From IMG/VR virus record IMGVR_UViG_3300050821_001022, positions 1 to 27,551 of that record: a stretch of 27,551 nt of DNA. The stretch is one strand, 5' to 3'. Below are positions 13,369 through 21,705 of the stretch, one piece after another (the stretch's first letter is position 1; every line of letters begins with the position of its first letter). A program made the translations under genes and the position numbers. The stretch is from a virus. Below the pieces are notes generated by a model that was not told the DNA's origin, searched no databases, and saw nothing but the letters and a program-made list of their open reading frames with translations.

Positions 13369-14055
13369 GTGATCTATCCGACTGATGGTTCGCTACCCAG
13401 CTTGGCTGATCCAGATGCGATTATAGCCAGGCTGGGTAGGAACCTGAACCAGGTTGAGGCAGCGCGTGTCGACGCTATGCTCAAGGATGGTAGCGCTATC
13501 ATCCGCAGGCGAGCGCGGAACACGTTCATCTATGAGGCAACAGACACCATTACCATGGCTGCGCCTGATGGTCTCATCGTCCTGCCCGGACGACCGATAT
13601 ACCAGGTCATTACGGTCATAGCTCGGGCGGGCGTCGGGTCAATACCAAGCATCCCGATAACCTGGTTCATCTTCGACGGCGTGGACACCGTCACCATACC
13701 GGAGCCGCGCTATTCCGGCATCATCAACCTACCTACGTTCTGGTACAATGCGGCGTGGTACAGCCACTCGTACGACATAGAATACGAGCACGGCTACCGC
13801 AATGTACCGGCAGACATCGAGGGCCTTCTGTGCTCTGCGATCATATCGGAGTTGTCGACTCCAACGATGTCGGCTACCCTTCAGAGTGAATCTATCGGTG
13901 CGTATAGCTATAGCATGCGGAGAAGCTATAGCGGGGGTGGTACAGGGGGCGGAGCAATGGCCGGGCTTTACGCGGCACTTCGCGACTTCGGCATGGACGA
14001 GATACTAGGGGACTACAGATTCAAGGTGGGATCAATAGCAGTTAGGCGTAGTTGA
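13369..14055 (+). CDS. Head-tail connector (gp6-like adaptor), 228 aa
   Basis: GTG at 13369 with AGGAG six bases upstream starts this 228-residue protein. The helical N-terminus (LADPDAIIARLGRNLNQVEAARVDAMLKDG), basic segment IIRRRARNTF, DGLIVLPGRPIYQV and the later YDIEYEHGYRNVPADIEGLL and ISELSTP are typical of adaptor proteins that bind below the portal. The C-terminus has SESIGAYSYSMRRSYSG and a long Gly-rich insert. Order directly after the capsid gene agrees. A 15-bp hairpin lies within the first 25 codons. Confidence 0.85.
   Translation: MIYPTDGSLPSLADPDAIIARLGRNLNQVEAARVDAMLKDGSAIIRRRARNTFIYEATDTITMAAPDGLIVLPGRPIYQVITVIARAGVGSIPSIPITWFIFDGVDTVTIPEPRYSGIINLPTFWYNAAWYSHSYDIEYEHGYRNVPADIEGLLCSAIISELSTPTMSATLQSESIGAYSYSMRRSYSGGGTGGGAMAGLYAALRDFGMDEILGDYRFKVGSIAVRRS
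13393..13439 (+). promoter_or_regulatory. 15-bp hairpin downstream of capsid gene
   Basis: CTACCCAGCTTGGCT (13393-13407) pairs with AGCCAGGCTGGGTAG (13425-13439) over 15 bp with one U-G pair and a 17-nt loop. It lies 28 bp after the capsid stop and inside the start of the connector gene. No T-run follows. A stable structure here could protect the 3' end of capsid mRNA or slow ribosomes and lower connector yield relative to capsid. Confidence 0.55.
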
Positions 14056-14402
14056 TGTTTCCAGCGCTACCGCATGGTCAGTACGTGACGCTTCGGCATC
14101 GCGTAGTAGCAGGTCAGGACGAATACAACAACGATACCTACTCATTCACCGAGGTGAAGGTCGGACCCTGTTCAGTCCAGCAAACTACCAGCCGGGAGGC
14201 AGTGAACTTCACAGATCAAGTAGCAACGAACATCCTCGTGTTCGTGCCCTACGGAACGGATGTCGGTTATCTCGACGCTATGATAGTCGACGGCGTTGAG
14301 TACGAAGTAATAGGCGAACCAGACCGATGGATGTCCCCGTTCTCTGGGCATACGTCCCCGATCCGCGTCAGCGGACAGATCGTGAAGGGAGCATCGCCGT
14401 GA
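14055..14402 (+). CDS. Head closure / stopper protein, 115 aa
   Basis: The ATG at 14055 shares its first base with the previous TGA. The 115-residue protein begins MFPALPHGQYVTLRHRVVAG and continues through VGPCSVQQTTSREAVNFTDQ, VFVPYGTDVGYLDAMIVDG and YEVIGEPDRWMSPFSG, matching the beta-rich head-closure family (SPP1 gp16-like) that seals the portal and offers a surface to the tail. Size and place, between adaptor and gp10-like protein, agree. Confidence 0.83.
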   Translation: MFPALPHGQYVTLRHRVVAGQDEYNNDTYSFTEVKVGPCSVQQTTSREAVNFTDQVATNILVFVPYGTDVGYLDAMIVDGVEYEVIGEPDRWMSPFSGHTSPIRVSGQIVKGASP

Positions 14403-14725
14403 GCGACTACACAAGAAACGAGCCGGGCATGCGTGAGTTCCTGAACTCCGAGATGCTGATGCGCGTAGTCGAGCGCACGGCAACTCAGATCATGGAGCGC
14501 GCGATCGTGATGGCTCCGATCGGTAGTCCTCTGGGCGACGAGCACGCAGGACGATACAAGGCTAGCTTCCGCGTCCGGTCCCACCGGTTCGGTGGAGCTA
14601 CCGGAGACAGGGTCGAGGCGATCGTGGAGAACTACTCGCCTGAGGCCAAGTTCGTCGAGTATGGACACCGAGGTCTTGAGCCGTACCATACACTTCTACG
14701 CGCGGCGCGAGAGCTAAGGATGTAA
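14399..14725 (+). CDS. HK97 gp10-like neck/tail-completion protein, 108 aa
   Basis: GTG at 14399 overlaps the previous stop by 4 bp (GTGA) and follows AAGGGAG. The product has VVERTATQIMERAIVMAPIGSP, GRYKASFRVRSHRFGG, VEAIVENYSPEAKFVEYGHR and ends with HTLLRAARELRM. This is the pattern of the HK97 gp10-like family, which joins the head-tail interface during tail attachment. It follows the head closure gene and precedes the tail terminator, the normal order. Confidence 0.82.
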   Translation: MSDYTRNEPGMREFLNSEMLMRVVERTATQIMERAIVMAPIGSPLGDEHAGRYKASFRVRSHRFGGATGDRVEAIVENYSPEAKFVEYGHRGLEPYHTLLRAARELRM

Positions 14726-14726
14726 C

Positions 14727-15140
14727 ATGCCTATTACCCGGATGGTCACCCCGCTACCTGACGTCGAGGCGGCGCTACTATTCGCGCTCGTACCGATGGA
14801 GCCGGACATCCGGTTCGTGACTGTAATGCCTGCCGGCGACCTTCCCTCGCTGACGGCGCGGATCAGGCGCGTGAGCGGGACGGTCGGGGCTCACATCTGG
14901 ATGGACCATCCGGTAGTAGACATTGATATCTGGGGACAGACAAACAAGGGTTACAGCTCAACCGATGTATCACAAGCCGCGCGGAACATTCAGGCCGACA
15001 TGCAGAGCCTGATGAGCGCCCAAGTCATGAACGGAGTTATACAGCACGTCACCGTCATTAGTGGACCCAAATTCGTACCGGAGTTGAATCAGAACCTAGT
15101 CCGCAGTAACGCATCGTACCTAGTGCGAATCCACCCATAG
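14727..15140 (+). CDS. Tail terminator protein, 137 aa
   Basis: This 137-residue protein begins MPITRMVTPLPDVEAALLFAL and contains RIRRVSGTVGAHIWMDHPVVDIDIW, TDVSQAARNIQADMQ and a C-terminal RSNASYLVRIHP. These are features of the tail terminator family, which caps the finished tube and sets its joining surface. AAGGA sits a few bases before the ATG. Gene order, just before the tail tube gene, agrees with the call. Confidence 0.8.
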   Translation: MPITRMVTPLPDVEAALLFALVPMEPDIRFVTVMPAGDLPSLTARIRRVSGTVGAHIWMDHPVVDIDIWGQTNKGYSSTDVSQAARNIQADMQSLMSAQVMNGVIQHVTVISGPKFVPELNQNLVRSNASYLVRIHP

Positions 15141-15148
15141 GAGAGGCA

Positions 15149-15871
15149 ATGCCTGACGACACCAAGGCCGTAGCTCGTAACCCGCAAGTGCTCACAGACA
15201 ACCCCAGCCTGTTCGGGCTCCCCGTCCCGGCAACAGGACCGTACAAGGACAACACGCTGCTCTACGCGGCCGGTGACGTCGTGTGCTGGGTGGGACTCCC
15301 GAACGTCGGAGCGCCGCTGGGCTTCGAGGACCCAAGCACCATCGTGGCAGCGACCTACCACTGCCTAGGCTGGGTCGACGTATCCGGCTACATCTTCAAG
15401 CTCGACGAGACGATCAAGGACATCCCAGCTGCCGGGGTCCTGACGCCCGTCCGCTCCATCCTAACCGGCGGAAGCAAGACGGCCCAGGCCACCTTCCTGG
15501 AGGGCATGAACCCGGCCGTTCTGGCCCTGTACGACGACGTGCCAGTATTCCCCACCGCCACGTCTCCTCTCAAGGACAGCACCACGTCGACTTCGGCGCT
15601 GCCGCTCCATTCCGCGGTCTACATCATCCCCGACCCTCCGGCCGACAATCGCTACGGCCTGATCTTCGACAGCATCGATGGCGCAAAGCAGGAGCGCCTA
15701 TACGCTCCGTTCGCCAAGGTAACCGCTCGCGGGAACCGCCAGGCGCAGCAGGGAGACATCATAACGACCGACCTGACGTTCACGTTCTACCCCGGCACCA
15801 TCGGTGCCGCGACCGGCGTGGCTCAGCGGGCCGTGAACTACGGCAAGTCCATGACCTCCTACTTCACCTGA
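15149..15871 (+). CDS. Major tail (tube) protein, 240 aa
   Basis: AGGAGAGG precedes the ATG. The 240-residue product contains STIVAATYHCLGWVDVSGYI, DETIKDIPAAGVLTPVRSI, QATFLEGMNPAVLALYDD, GLIFDSIDGAKQERLY and TTDLTFTFYP, which match the tube protein of siphovirus tails (rings of six stacked around the tape measure). Third codon positions are strongly G/C biased like the capsid gene, as expected for an abundant protein. A small intergenic space follows before the chaperone gene. Confidence 0.9.
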   Translation: MPDDTKAVARNPQVLTDNPSLFGLPVPATGPYKDNTLLYAAGDVVCWVGLPNVGAPLGFEDPSTIVAATYHCLGWVDVSGYIFKLDETIKDIPAAGVLTPVRSILTGGSKTAQATFLEGMNPAVLALYDDVPVFPTATSPLKDSTTSTSALPLHSAVYIIPDPPADNRYGLIFDSIDGAKQERLYAPFAKVTARGNRQAQQGDIITTDLTFTFYPGTIGAATGVAQRAVNYGKSMTSYFT

Positions 15872-15889
15872 TAGGCAGGAGAGCCCGCC

Positions 15890-16279
15890 ATGGTAGCCGA
15901 GATGCAAGAAGACCCGGAACTTCAAGACACGCCCGAGGACAACGAGAGTGTTGATCTCGACCTCGATCTTGAAGGAGATCAGCTACGCCAGGAGCGCGTC
16001 GGGAATCCAATCACCGTCAGGGTAGGTGGACACGTTATCCACATTCTCCATCCAGGGGCCTGGCCTGCCTCAGCTATGCGAGGGGCCGGCCAGGGCGACT
16101 GGGACGTTTGGGCTCAAGGGGTTATTGATGACCCCGACGAACTCAAGCTGTGGTGGGAGCTTGACCTGGAGAACTACCAGATCGAGGCCGTCTTCCAGAA
16201 GTGCGGGGAGAAAGCCCGACTGACGGTGGGAAAATCTCAGAGGCGCTCTGGCTCACGAGCACGTATGCGGAGGAAATAG
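15890..16279 (+). CDS. Tail assembly chaperone, short form (G), 129 aa
   Basis: AGGAGAG six bases upstream fixes ATG 15890. The protein has an acidic N-terminus (DLDLDLEGDQL), a folded part with GNPITVRVGGHVIHILHPG and WAQGVIDDPDELKLWWELD, and a basic end. It corresponds to the G protein of the G/GT pair that holds the tape measure while the tail tube grows. A slippery heptamer at 16228-16234 lies near its 3' end, so a fraction of ribosomes switch frame and make the long form. Terminating at 16279 gives the basic tail RSGSRARMRRK. Confidence 0.88.
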   Translation: MVAEMQEDPELQDTPEDNESVDLDLDLEGDQLRQERVGNPITVRVGGHVIHILHPGAWPASAMRGAGQGDWDVWAQGVIDDPDELKLWWELDLENYQIEAVFQKCGEKARLTVGKSQRRSGSRARMRRK

Positions 16280-16722
16280 AGGTAGACCTACAGCGATACT
16301 ACGGCCTGGATTTCAGGGACTTGTTCCTGCCTGATACCAAGCTTACGTGGCGTCGCCTGGTGGTCCTGCTTCGACACCTTCCGCCGGAGAGCGCCTTGAA
16401 TACCGCGATACGGAACGACGCGTCAGAAAGCGAGCTGGCCAGAGGTAGCGCTCAGTCCGACCCCGCACGGGGTAGGTGGAGTGCCACTGATTCAATGCTT
16501 GCGTCCATCCTGGATGAGATACGAATGGGCAATTGGGCCTACGTGCAGGTCCACTCTGAGCAGACTGTAACTAAGCCAGAGCCCATTCGCCGTCCTGGCG
16601 TGACCGGCCGTCGCGGTAAGCTCATGACGCTTGAGGATGCTATGAAGATCGACCCGCGTCTGCGCGGAATGGAGCCAGACGAGGCCCAAGCGTTTTTGGA
16701 TGGGGTGAGAGGCCGTGGCTGA
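15890..16722 (+). CDS. Tail assembly chaperone, frameshifted long form (GT)
   Basis: A -1 shift at GGGAAAA (16228-16234) joins the first 115 residues to the frame continuing at ATC 16234 and ending at 16722, giving about 277 residues. The second part begins ISEALWLTSTYAEEIEVDL and contains RYYGLDFRDLF, WRRLVVLLRHLPPESAL and MKIDPRLRGMEPDEAQAF, typical of the T half that contacts the tape measure. The T frame has no separate ribosome binding site, which supports expression only as a fusion. It overlaps the tape measure start by 8 bp. Confidence 0.88.
16228..16250 (+). promoter_or_regulatory. Programmed -1 frameshift signal
   Basis: The heptamer G-GGA-AAA at 16228-16234 is in register with the short chaperone frame (codons GGA at 16229 and AAA at 16232), the exact X-XXY-YYZ arrangement. 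Three bases later CAGAG-GCG-CTCTG (16238-16250) can form a small stem, which might assist. Slippage gives GGG and AAA in the -1 frame, then ATC. Confidence 0.88.
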
Positions 16723-19700
16723 CGACATCTTCGTAGGCAGCGTCTCAGTTGGTGTCGTCCCTGATCTTCGTGGCTTCAATGACCGTATGCGGGCAGAGCT
16801 AATACCTGCCGCCAACCGCATCGGTCAGGACATGGGGAAGGAGATGACCAAGGGCATAATCGCCGGTCTCGACTTCCCCAAGATAGTGAAGGACGCTACG
16901 CCCAAGGCCACGGCCGCTGCCAGGGTTATGGGCCGGGAGATGGGGAAGGAGCTAACCAAGGGCGTAGCGGATACTTTCGACATCGGCAAGATCATAGTCG
17001 ACGCTACCAGGAAGGCAAAGCCGGTCGCGCGGCTGGCCGGTAAGGACCTAGGCGATACCTACGGCAGGGCATTCCGTCAGGGGCTTGACGACGCGCTCAA
17101 GGGTATCAAGGCCAAGGTAGATGTCGACCTGAACAAGGCTTCTCTGGCCAGAGCCAAGGCCGAGATCAGGGACTCCCTTGGTGGCGGCGTCAATGTCAAT
17201 CTCGGCGGTGGTGGCCGAGGTGGCGGCGGTGGCGGCGGAACCGGAGGTGCTGCTGAGGCCGCTGGTGGCGCAGGCTTCATCGGAGGAATCAATGCCCTGA
17301 TCAAGGCGCTGCCAGGCGGCACGTCAGGTTCCATCTCGGCTGTGCCTACCCCAGTCCTGATAGGCGCTGGTGCTGTAGCTGCCGCGGTCCTCCCGTTCCT
17401 AGGCCAGATGCTAGCCGGGGTCATTCCCGCGCTAGGCGGCGGCGCTATTGCTGGACTTGGCATCGCGGGCGCGTTCGGCGTCGGCGGGACGACCCAGGCA
17501 CAGGTTGCTCAGGCTCGGGCAGCGGCTCAGGCCGCTAACGCGAGGGTCCGCGCGGCTCAGGCTAGGCTCGCCGGTCTAGGGGCGGGAAGCGGACCCAGCG
17601 CGCTTGCAGCCACAGCCGCTGGTGACCGGCTAGCCGCTGCGCAGGAGAGACTGACGACGGCGCGCGGAGGCACGTCAGCCGCTTCTATCCTCAGCGCTGA
17701 GGCTTCGGTCGCGAGCGCGCAGGACCGTATAAACAAGCTGCGAACTACAGGCAAGGCTTCGACGGCTCAGCTAGCGTCGGCTGAGGCTTCGCTAGCATCC
17801 GCGCGGGCTGCTCAGTCTAAGGCTAGCCAGGCTTACCAGAAGGCGCAGGCCGACCAGATTACGGCCGGACAAGAGTCTGTGCGCCAGTCATTCAAGAACC
17901 TTGCCCAGGACGCTAAGCAGAGCCTGTCTGAGATCGGTGCGCCTATGGCGCCGGTCATGAAGAACATCCTTGACACTGTCGACAAGACGATGAAGTTCTT
18001 GACGCCGATATTCAAGGGTGCGGTTTCAACCATATCCGGTCCGTTTGAAGTCTTCTCTGACACCATTATCAAGTCGTTCAAGGACCCGCAGGTAACGTCA
18101 TCTATCACAGCCGTAACCAAGGCGTTCACAGATGTGATGAAGGCGTTCACGCCTGACATCCCTGGCATCATCAATTCGTTCGCGGACGCTATCGAGAGGA
18201 TAGCTGCGTCCGTGTCGAAGAACCCCAAGGCATTCGCTGACTTCCTGAACTTTGTCTTCCAGCTCGGCATTCTGCTTCTGAACACTATTGCCTACCTGTC
18301 AGACTTTGCGACCATTATCGAGAAGACGTTTGCAGCTATCAACCACGTCGTTATCCAGCAATGGAACTTGATGTGGTCAGATACCGTCACCCGTACGGTA
18401 AGCGCTCAGCGTCACCTCCAGATACTGATCAACGATTGGCTTCACAATATTGCCCACTGGTTCGACTCAGGCCGTCATCTGGTCGCAGCACAATGGAATT
18501 TGATGTGGTCGGATACGGTTGGCCGTACAGTCAATGCTCAAAGGCACCTTCAGCAGCTCATCTCCGACGGCCTACACAATATCGCGAACGCATATGACAT
18601 ATTCAGGCACGACGTAGCATCCATCTGGGATACTGTCTGGAACAATACGATCGGGCGCGCGGAACGCGGATATCACGACCTGCTGGACATTTTCCACCGT
18701 ATCAAGCAAGATGTCATCAACTGGTTCCACGACGCAGTTAACTGGCTTAGCAATGCCGGCAACCTCATCATTGAGGGCCTGAAGAACGGCATGAAGTCTG
18801 CCATGGGAGGTATCGGCAGCTTCGTCAAGTCGATTGTCGTAGACCCGATCGTCAACTGGGTGAAGCACCACTTTGGGATTTCGTCGCCATCGACTCTTAT
18901 GGCTGGGCTCGGACTGAGCCTCATCGAGGGCCTGCTCAAGGGTCTCATGACCAGCGCTCCAAACGTGGGCAAGGTTGTTCTCAAGATATTTGGCTCGATA
19001 CCGAACGCGCTGGGCGCTATAGTGGGCAAGGGCCTGATCGCCCTGGAGAAGCTGCCCGCGAGCGCGCTCAAGCTCCTTGGTGGTCTGGGCGGGAAGATCG
19101 GTCATTTCTTCTCCAACCTGTTCCATGGCGGACCGGCCGGTGCGGGTGTTCAGCGCTGGGCGCCTACGGTACTGCAGGCCCTAGGTATGCTCCACCTTCC
19201 GTCCTCGCTGTTGCCGCAAGTCCTCTACCAGATGCAGACAGAGTCTGGCGGTAACCCGAACGCCATCAACCTGACTGACATCAACGCACAGCACGGCGAC
19301 CCGTCACGCGGATTGCTCCAGACTATCGGCTCGACGTTCGCTGCATATCACGTGCCTGGTACGAGCAGTAACATATATGACCCGCTCGCTAACATTGCGG
19401 CCGCTATCAACTATGCTGTCCATACCTACGGGCCTTCCCTGATGCGCGGAGGCATGGGCATGGGCTCCGGTCATGGGTACGCAACCGGAACCGGAGGGGC
19501 GTCACCGGGCTGGGCCTGGGTCGGAGAGCGCGGGCCAGAGCTAGTCAACTTTATGGGCGGCGAGACTGTAGTGCCGACCGGTGGCCTGATGGGCTTCGCG
19601 AGCGGTACGGTGTCTGCGGCCGAGGCGCTGGCTGCTCACAACAGGGCGTTGATAGCGGCGGCTACCGCAAGCCGTAGGGCGTCGGCTGCGGCAATTGCGG

Positions 19701-20797
19701 CCTATAACAAGATGGTGAGCGTAGGTACGAGCCTCGCGGCAACGCTAGCCAAGATCACTCCGACGACTACGGCATCGGTGTTCGCGAGTGATCAGGCTAA
19801 GTTCCTGGCTGACCTCAGGCTCTACTTCAGTCCGAGTGTAGCTAAGTCCCGGTCGCTGCTAGTGATTAACCAGATCAAGGAGATGCAGGGTCTCCAGGCT
19901 CACATGAAGACGCTGTCTACTAACATCGCCAATGCCACGGCCTTCCAGCAGCAAGAGCTAGCGCATCTCCAGTCGACCGGCGGTATCGGCGCGATCGGCA
20001 TTCAGGGCGTAGGCGCGGCTGGCGGACGGTCTATCCTGTCTGGGCTTACCTCGCAGCTAACCAGCATGCGCAACTTCGGCTATGCAGTCAGGGACCTATC
20101 CCGCGCAGGAGGGTCGCAGGCCCTGCTCAAGACGGTTGCGGCGATGGACCCGGCTAGCGGTACTGTCTACGCTCGCAAGATGATCAGTGCCCTGAACAAG
20201 ATGCACGCGATGAAGCTCGCGCCCGAAATGATCAATCAGCTCGTCGCGCTTGGGCCGGATGCGGCGCTCGCCTACGTAAATGCTATACAGGCAGCCGGGC
20301 CTTCCGTCCTGAAGCAGGTCAAGAGTACTGAGGCCGCGCTAGCGTCGGCTACCCTGGGCACCTCGCGCGGGATAGCGTCGGTAGTCTCGGGAGGCGCGTA
20401 CAACACTGGCGCTAACTTCATCGCAGGGTTGAAGTCACAGCAGAGCGCCTTGAATGCGCAATTCAAGCATCTGGGTAAGGTGCTCGGCGAGGAAGCTATC
20501 AGGTGGATGCACGTTCCTGCCAATAGGCGTCCGTACGGGTACGCGGGTGGTGGCTGGATCAACGAGCCGGTCAGCGGCGTTGGCATGTATACCGGAGCGT
20601 TCTACACGTTCGCTGAGCAGGGTCGCGAGTACGTCCTGCCAGAGGGACAAGCTGGTGCTCGCGGAGGCGATGGCGATTCGTATCACGCTCACTTCGACGG
20701 GCTGACCGGCGCTGCGATCGAGGCGCATGTGGTCACGGCGTTCAAGGCCATGTCGTTGCAACAGGGTGCGCTTAACCGCGCAGGCAGGAGGTCATAA
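16715..20797 (+). CDS. Tape measure protein with lysozyme-like domain
   Basis: GTG at 16715 starts a 1360-residue protein that sets tail length. Parts in order: a repetitive N-terminus (residues 1-160), a Gly-rich hinge (about 150-190), a hydrophobic region around 209-258, an Ala-rich coiled coil about 265-400, three 44-residue Trp-rich repeats at 549-680, FGISSPSTLMAGLG near 720, a transglycosylase (SLT) domain near 810-915 with QTESGGNPNAIN (Glu 843 probably catalytic), SRGLLQTIGSTF and NIAAAINY, then GERGPELVNFMGGETVVP and a second helical region. The C-terminus has GGWINEPVSGVG. The enzyme domain would open the peptidoglycan during DNA entry. At about 1.5 angstrom per residue the tail would be about 200 nm, which is inference. 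Confidence 0.95.
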   Translation: MADDIFVGSVSVGVVPDLRGFNDRMRAELIPAANRIGQDMGKEMTKGIIAGLDFPKIVKDATPKATAAARVMGREMGKELTKGVADTFDIGKIIVDATRKAKPVARLAGKDLGDTYGRAFRQGLDDALKGIKAKVDVDLNKASLARAKAEIRDSLGGGVNVNLGGGGRGGGGGGGTGGAAEAAGGAGFIGGINALIKALPGGTSGSISAVPTPVLIGAGAVAAAVLPFLGQMLAGVIPALGGGAIAGLGIAGAFGVGGTTQAQVAQARAAAQAANARVRAAQARLAGLGAGSGPSALAATAAGDRLAAAQERLTTARGGTSAASILSAEASVASAQDRINKLRTTGKASTAQLASAEASLASARAAQSKASQAYQKAQADQITAGQESVRQSFKNLAQDAKQSLSEIGAPMAPVMKNILDTVDKTMKFLTPIFKGAVSTISGPFEVFSDTIIKSFKDPQVTSSITAVTKAFTDVMKAFTPDIPGIINSFADAIERIAASVSKNPKAFADFLNFVFQLGILLLNTIAYLSDFATIIEKTFAAINHVVIQQWNLMWSDTVTRTVSAQRHLQILINDWLHNIAHWFDSGRHLVAAQWNLMWSDTVGRTVNAQRHLQQLISDGLHNIANAYDIFRHDVASIWDTVWNNTIGRAERGYHDLLDIFHRIKQDVINWFHDAVNWLSNAGNLIIEGLKNGMKSAMGGIGSFVKSIVVDPIVNWVKHHFGISSPSTLMAGLGLSLIEGLLKGLMTSAPNVGKVVLKIFGSIPNALGAIVGKGLIALEKLPASALKLLGGLGGKIGHFFSNLFHGGPAGAGVQRWAPTVLQALGMLHLPSSLLPQVLYQMQTESGGNPNAINLTDINAQHGDPSRGLLQTIGSTFAAYHVPGTSSNIYDPLANIAAAINYAVHTYGPSLMRGGMGMGSGHGYATGTGGASPGWAWVGERGPELVNFMGGETVVPTGGLMGFASGTVSAAEALAAHNRALIAAATASRRASAAAIAAYNKMVSVGTSLAATLAKITPTTTASVFASDQAKFLADLRLYFSPSVAKSRSLLVINQIKEMQGLQAHMKTLSTNIANATAFQQQELAHLQSTGGIGAIGIQGVGAAGGRSILSGLTSQLTSMRNFGYAVRDLSRAGGSQALLKTVAAMDPASGTVYARKMISALNKMHAMKLAPEMINQLVALGPDAALAYVNAIQAAGPSVLKQVKSTEAALASATLGTSRGIASVVSGGAYNTGANFIAGLKSQQSALNAQFKHLGKVLGEEAIRWMHVPANRRPYGYAGGGWINEPVSGVGMYTGAFYTFAEQGREYVLPEGQAGARGGDGDSYHAHFDGLTGAAIEAHVVTAFKAMSLQQGALNRAGRRS
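18359..18754 (+). repeat. Three 132-bp repeats in tape measure gene
   Basis: Three tandem units of 132 bp (44 codons) begin at 18359, 18491 and 18623. The first two are close copies (QWNLMWSDTVTRTVSAQRHL against QWNLMWSDTVGRTVNAQRHL), and the third is diverged (IWDTVWNNTIGRAERGYHDL). Unit-length change here would alter tail length by a fixed step. Confidence 0.8.
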
Positions 20798-21705
20798 TGG
20801 TGATGCCAGCACCACCGTCGCCGCTCCAGATCGACTACATTGATCCTGACGGCAATGACTGGAACCTCAGTGATCTGACGATGGCGGACGGTTACGTCTG
20901 CACTGGCATCACAGGTATCGAGGGCTTGAGCATAGCGCTCCAGACAATACCGTTGCTCGACGGCACGGCATATGCTAGCTTCTATCTGCCTCAGCCGGGA
21001 ACGATAAACATTGGCATGCTAGTCGGTATGCCCGCAAGTCAGGATGAGAACGACTACTACGGCTTGCTTGACCGGGTATCGCGCGCATTCTTCCATCGTC
21101 GCAACGAGGCCCCGAAGCCTGGCTACATACAGGTTCAGCGGCCCGACGGTACGAGCAGGCAGATTGCCGTGTATACGACAGGTGGTCCGAACAGTCCTGA
21201 TGTAGCGATCAATGATTACAGCGTGTTCTCGTTCACGATGCAGACGCCTGACCCGTACTGGCAGGACTTGATCGCTCAGTCGCTCATATTCAAGATCAAC
21301 ACCTCGACTGGCATCCTGCCTCTCTTGCCCGTACCGCTCGCCGGAGCCTCTATCATTGGGTCATCGACCATTGTGAACACAGGCGGCGCTCAGGCCTGGC
21401 CGGTGTGGACTATCACTGGGCCGGGTACGCCGACGCTCCAGAACTTGAGTACTGGACGGCAATGGTCGCTGAACGCCGCTATCCCGTCCGGGCAAGTAGT
21501 ACAGGTTGTCACGAAGCCGGGACAGCAGATGGCTGTGAACACGACGACCTCGACTAACGTCTGGGATCAGCTCGTACTAGGAGGCACGCTGAGTAACCTC
21601 TGGTCATTGATGGCCGGACCGAATCAGGTAAACATCGCGATGGCGGGTTCGTCGGCTAACACGTCGGTCGGCGTCCAATGGGTGAACAGGTGGAATAGGG
21701 CATAA
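20797..21705 (+). CDS. Distal tail protein (Dit-like), 302 aa
   Basis: AGGAGG at 20786-20791 supports ATG 20797, which shares one base with the previous stop. The protein has the siphovirus distal-tail pattern: LQIDYIDPDGNDWNLSDLT, GYVCTGITGIEGLSIALQTI, LPQPGTINIGMLVG, then VFSFTMQTPDPYWQ and a C-terminal beta-sandwich half (VNTGGAQAWPVWTITGPG, SLNAAIPSGQVVQVV, NQVNIAMAG). It forms the hexameric ring at the tail tip to which the hub and fibres attach. It is the expected first gene after the tape measure. Confidence 0.87.
   Translation: MVMPAPPSPLQIDYIDPDGNDWNLSDLTMADGYVCTGITGIEGLSIALQTIPLLDGTAYASFYLPQPGTINIGMLVGMPASQDENDYYGLLDRVSRAFFHRRNEAPKPGYIQVQRPDGTSRQIAVYTTGGPNSPDVAINDYSVFSFTMQTPDPYWQDLIAQSLIFKINTSTGILPLLPVPLAGASIIGSSTIVNTGGAQAWPVWTITGPGTPTLQNLSTGRQWSLNAAIPSGQVVQVVTKPGQQMAVNTTTSTNVWDQLVLGGTLSNLWSLMAGPNQVNIAMAGSSANTSVGVQWVNRWNRA

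Noticed and set aside
12810-13385. 191-codon plus-strand frame overlapping the end of the capsid gene
   Set aside because: It is an Arg/Gly/Asp-rich shadow of the G+C-rich capsid gene in another frame and runs across the connector start.
15283-15954. 223-codon plus-strand frame overlapping the tail tube gene
   Set aside because: It is an Arg/His/Pro-rich shadow of the tail tube gene with no start signal.
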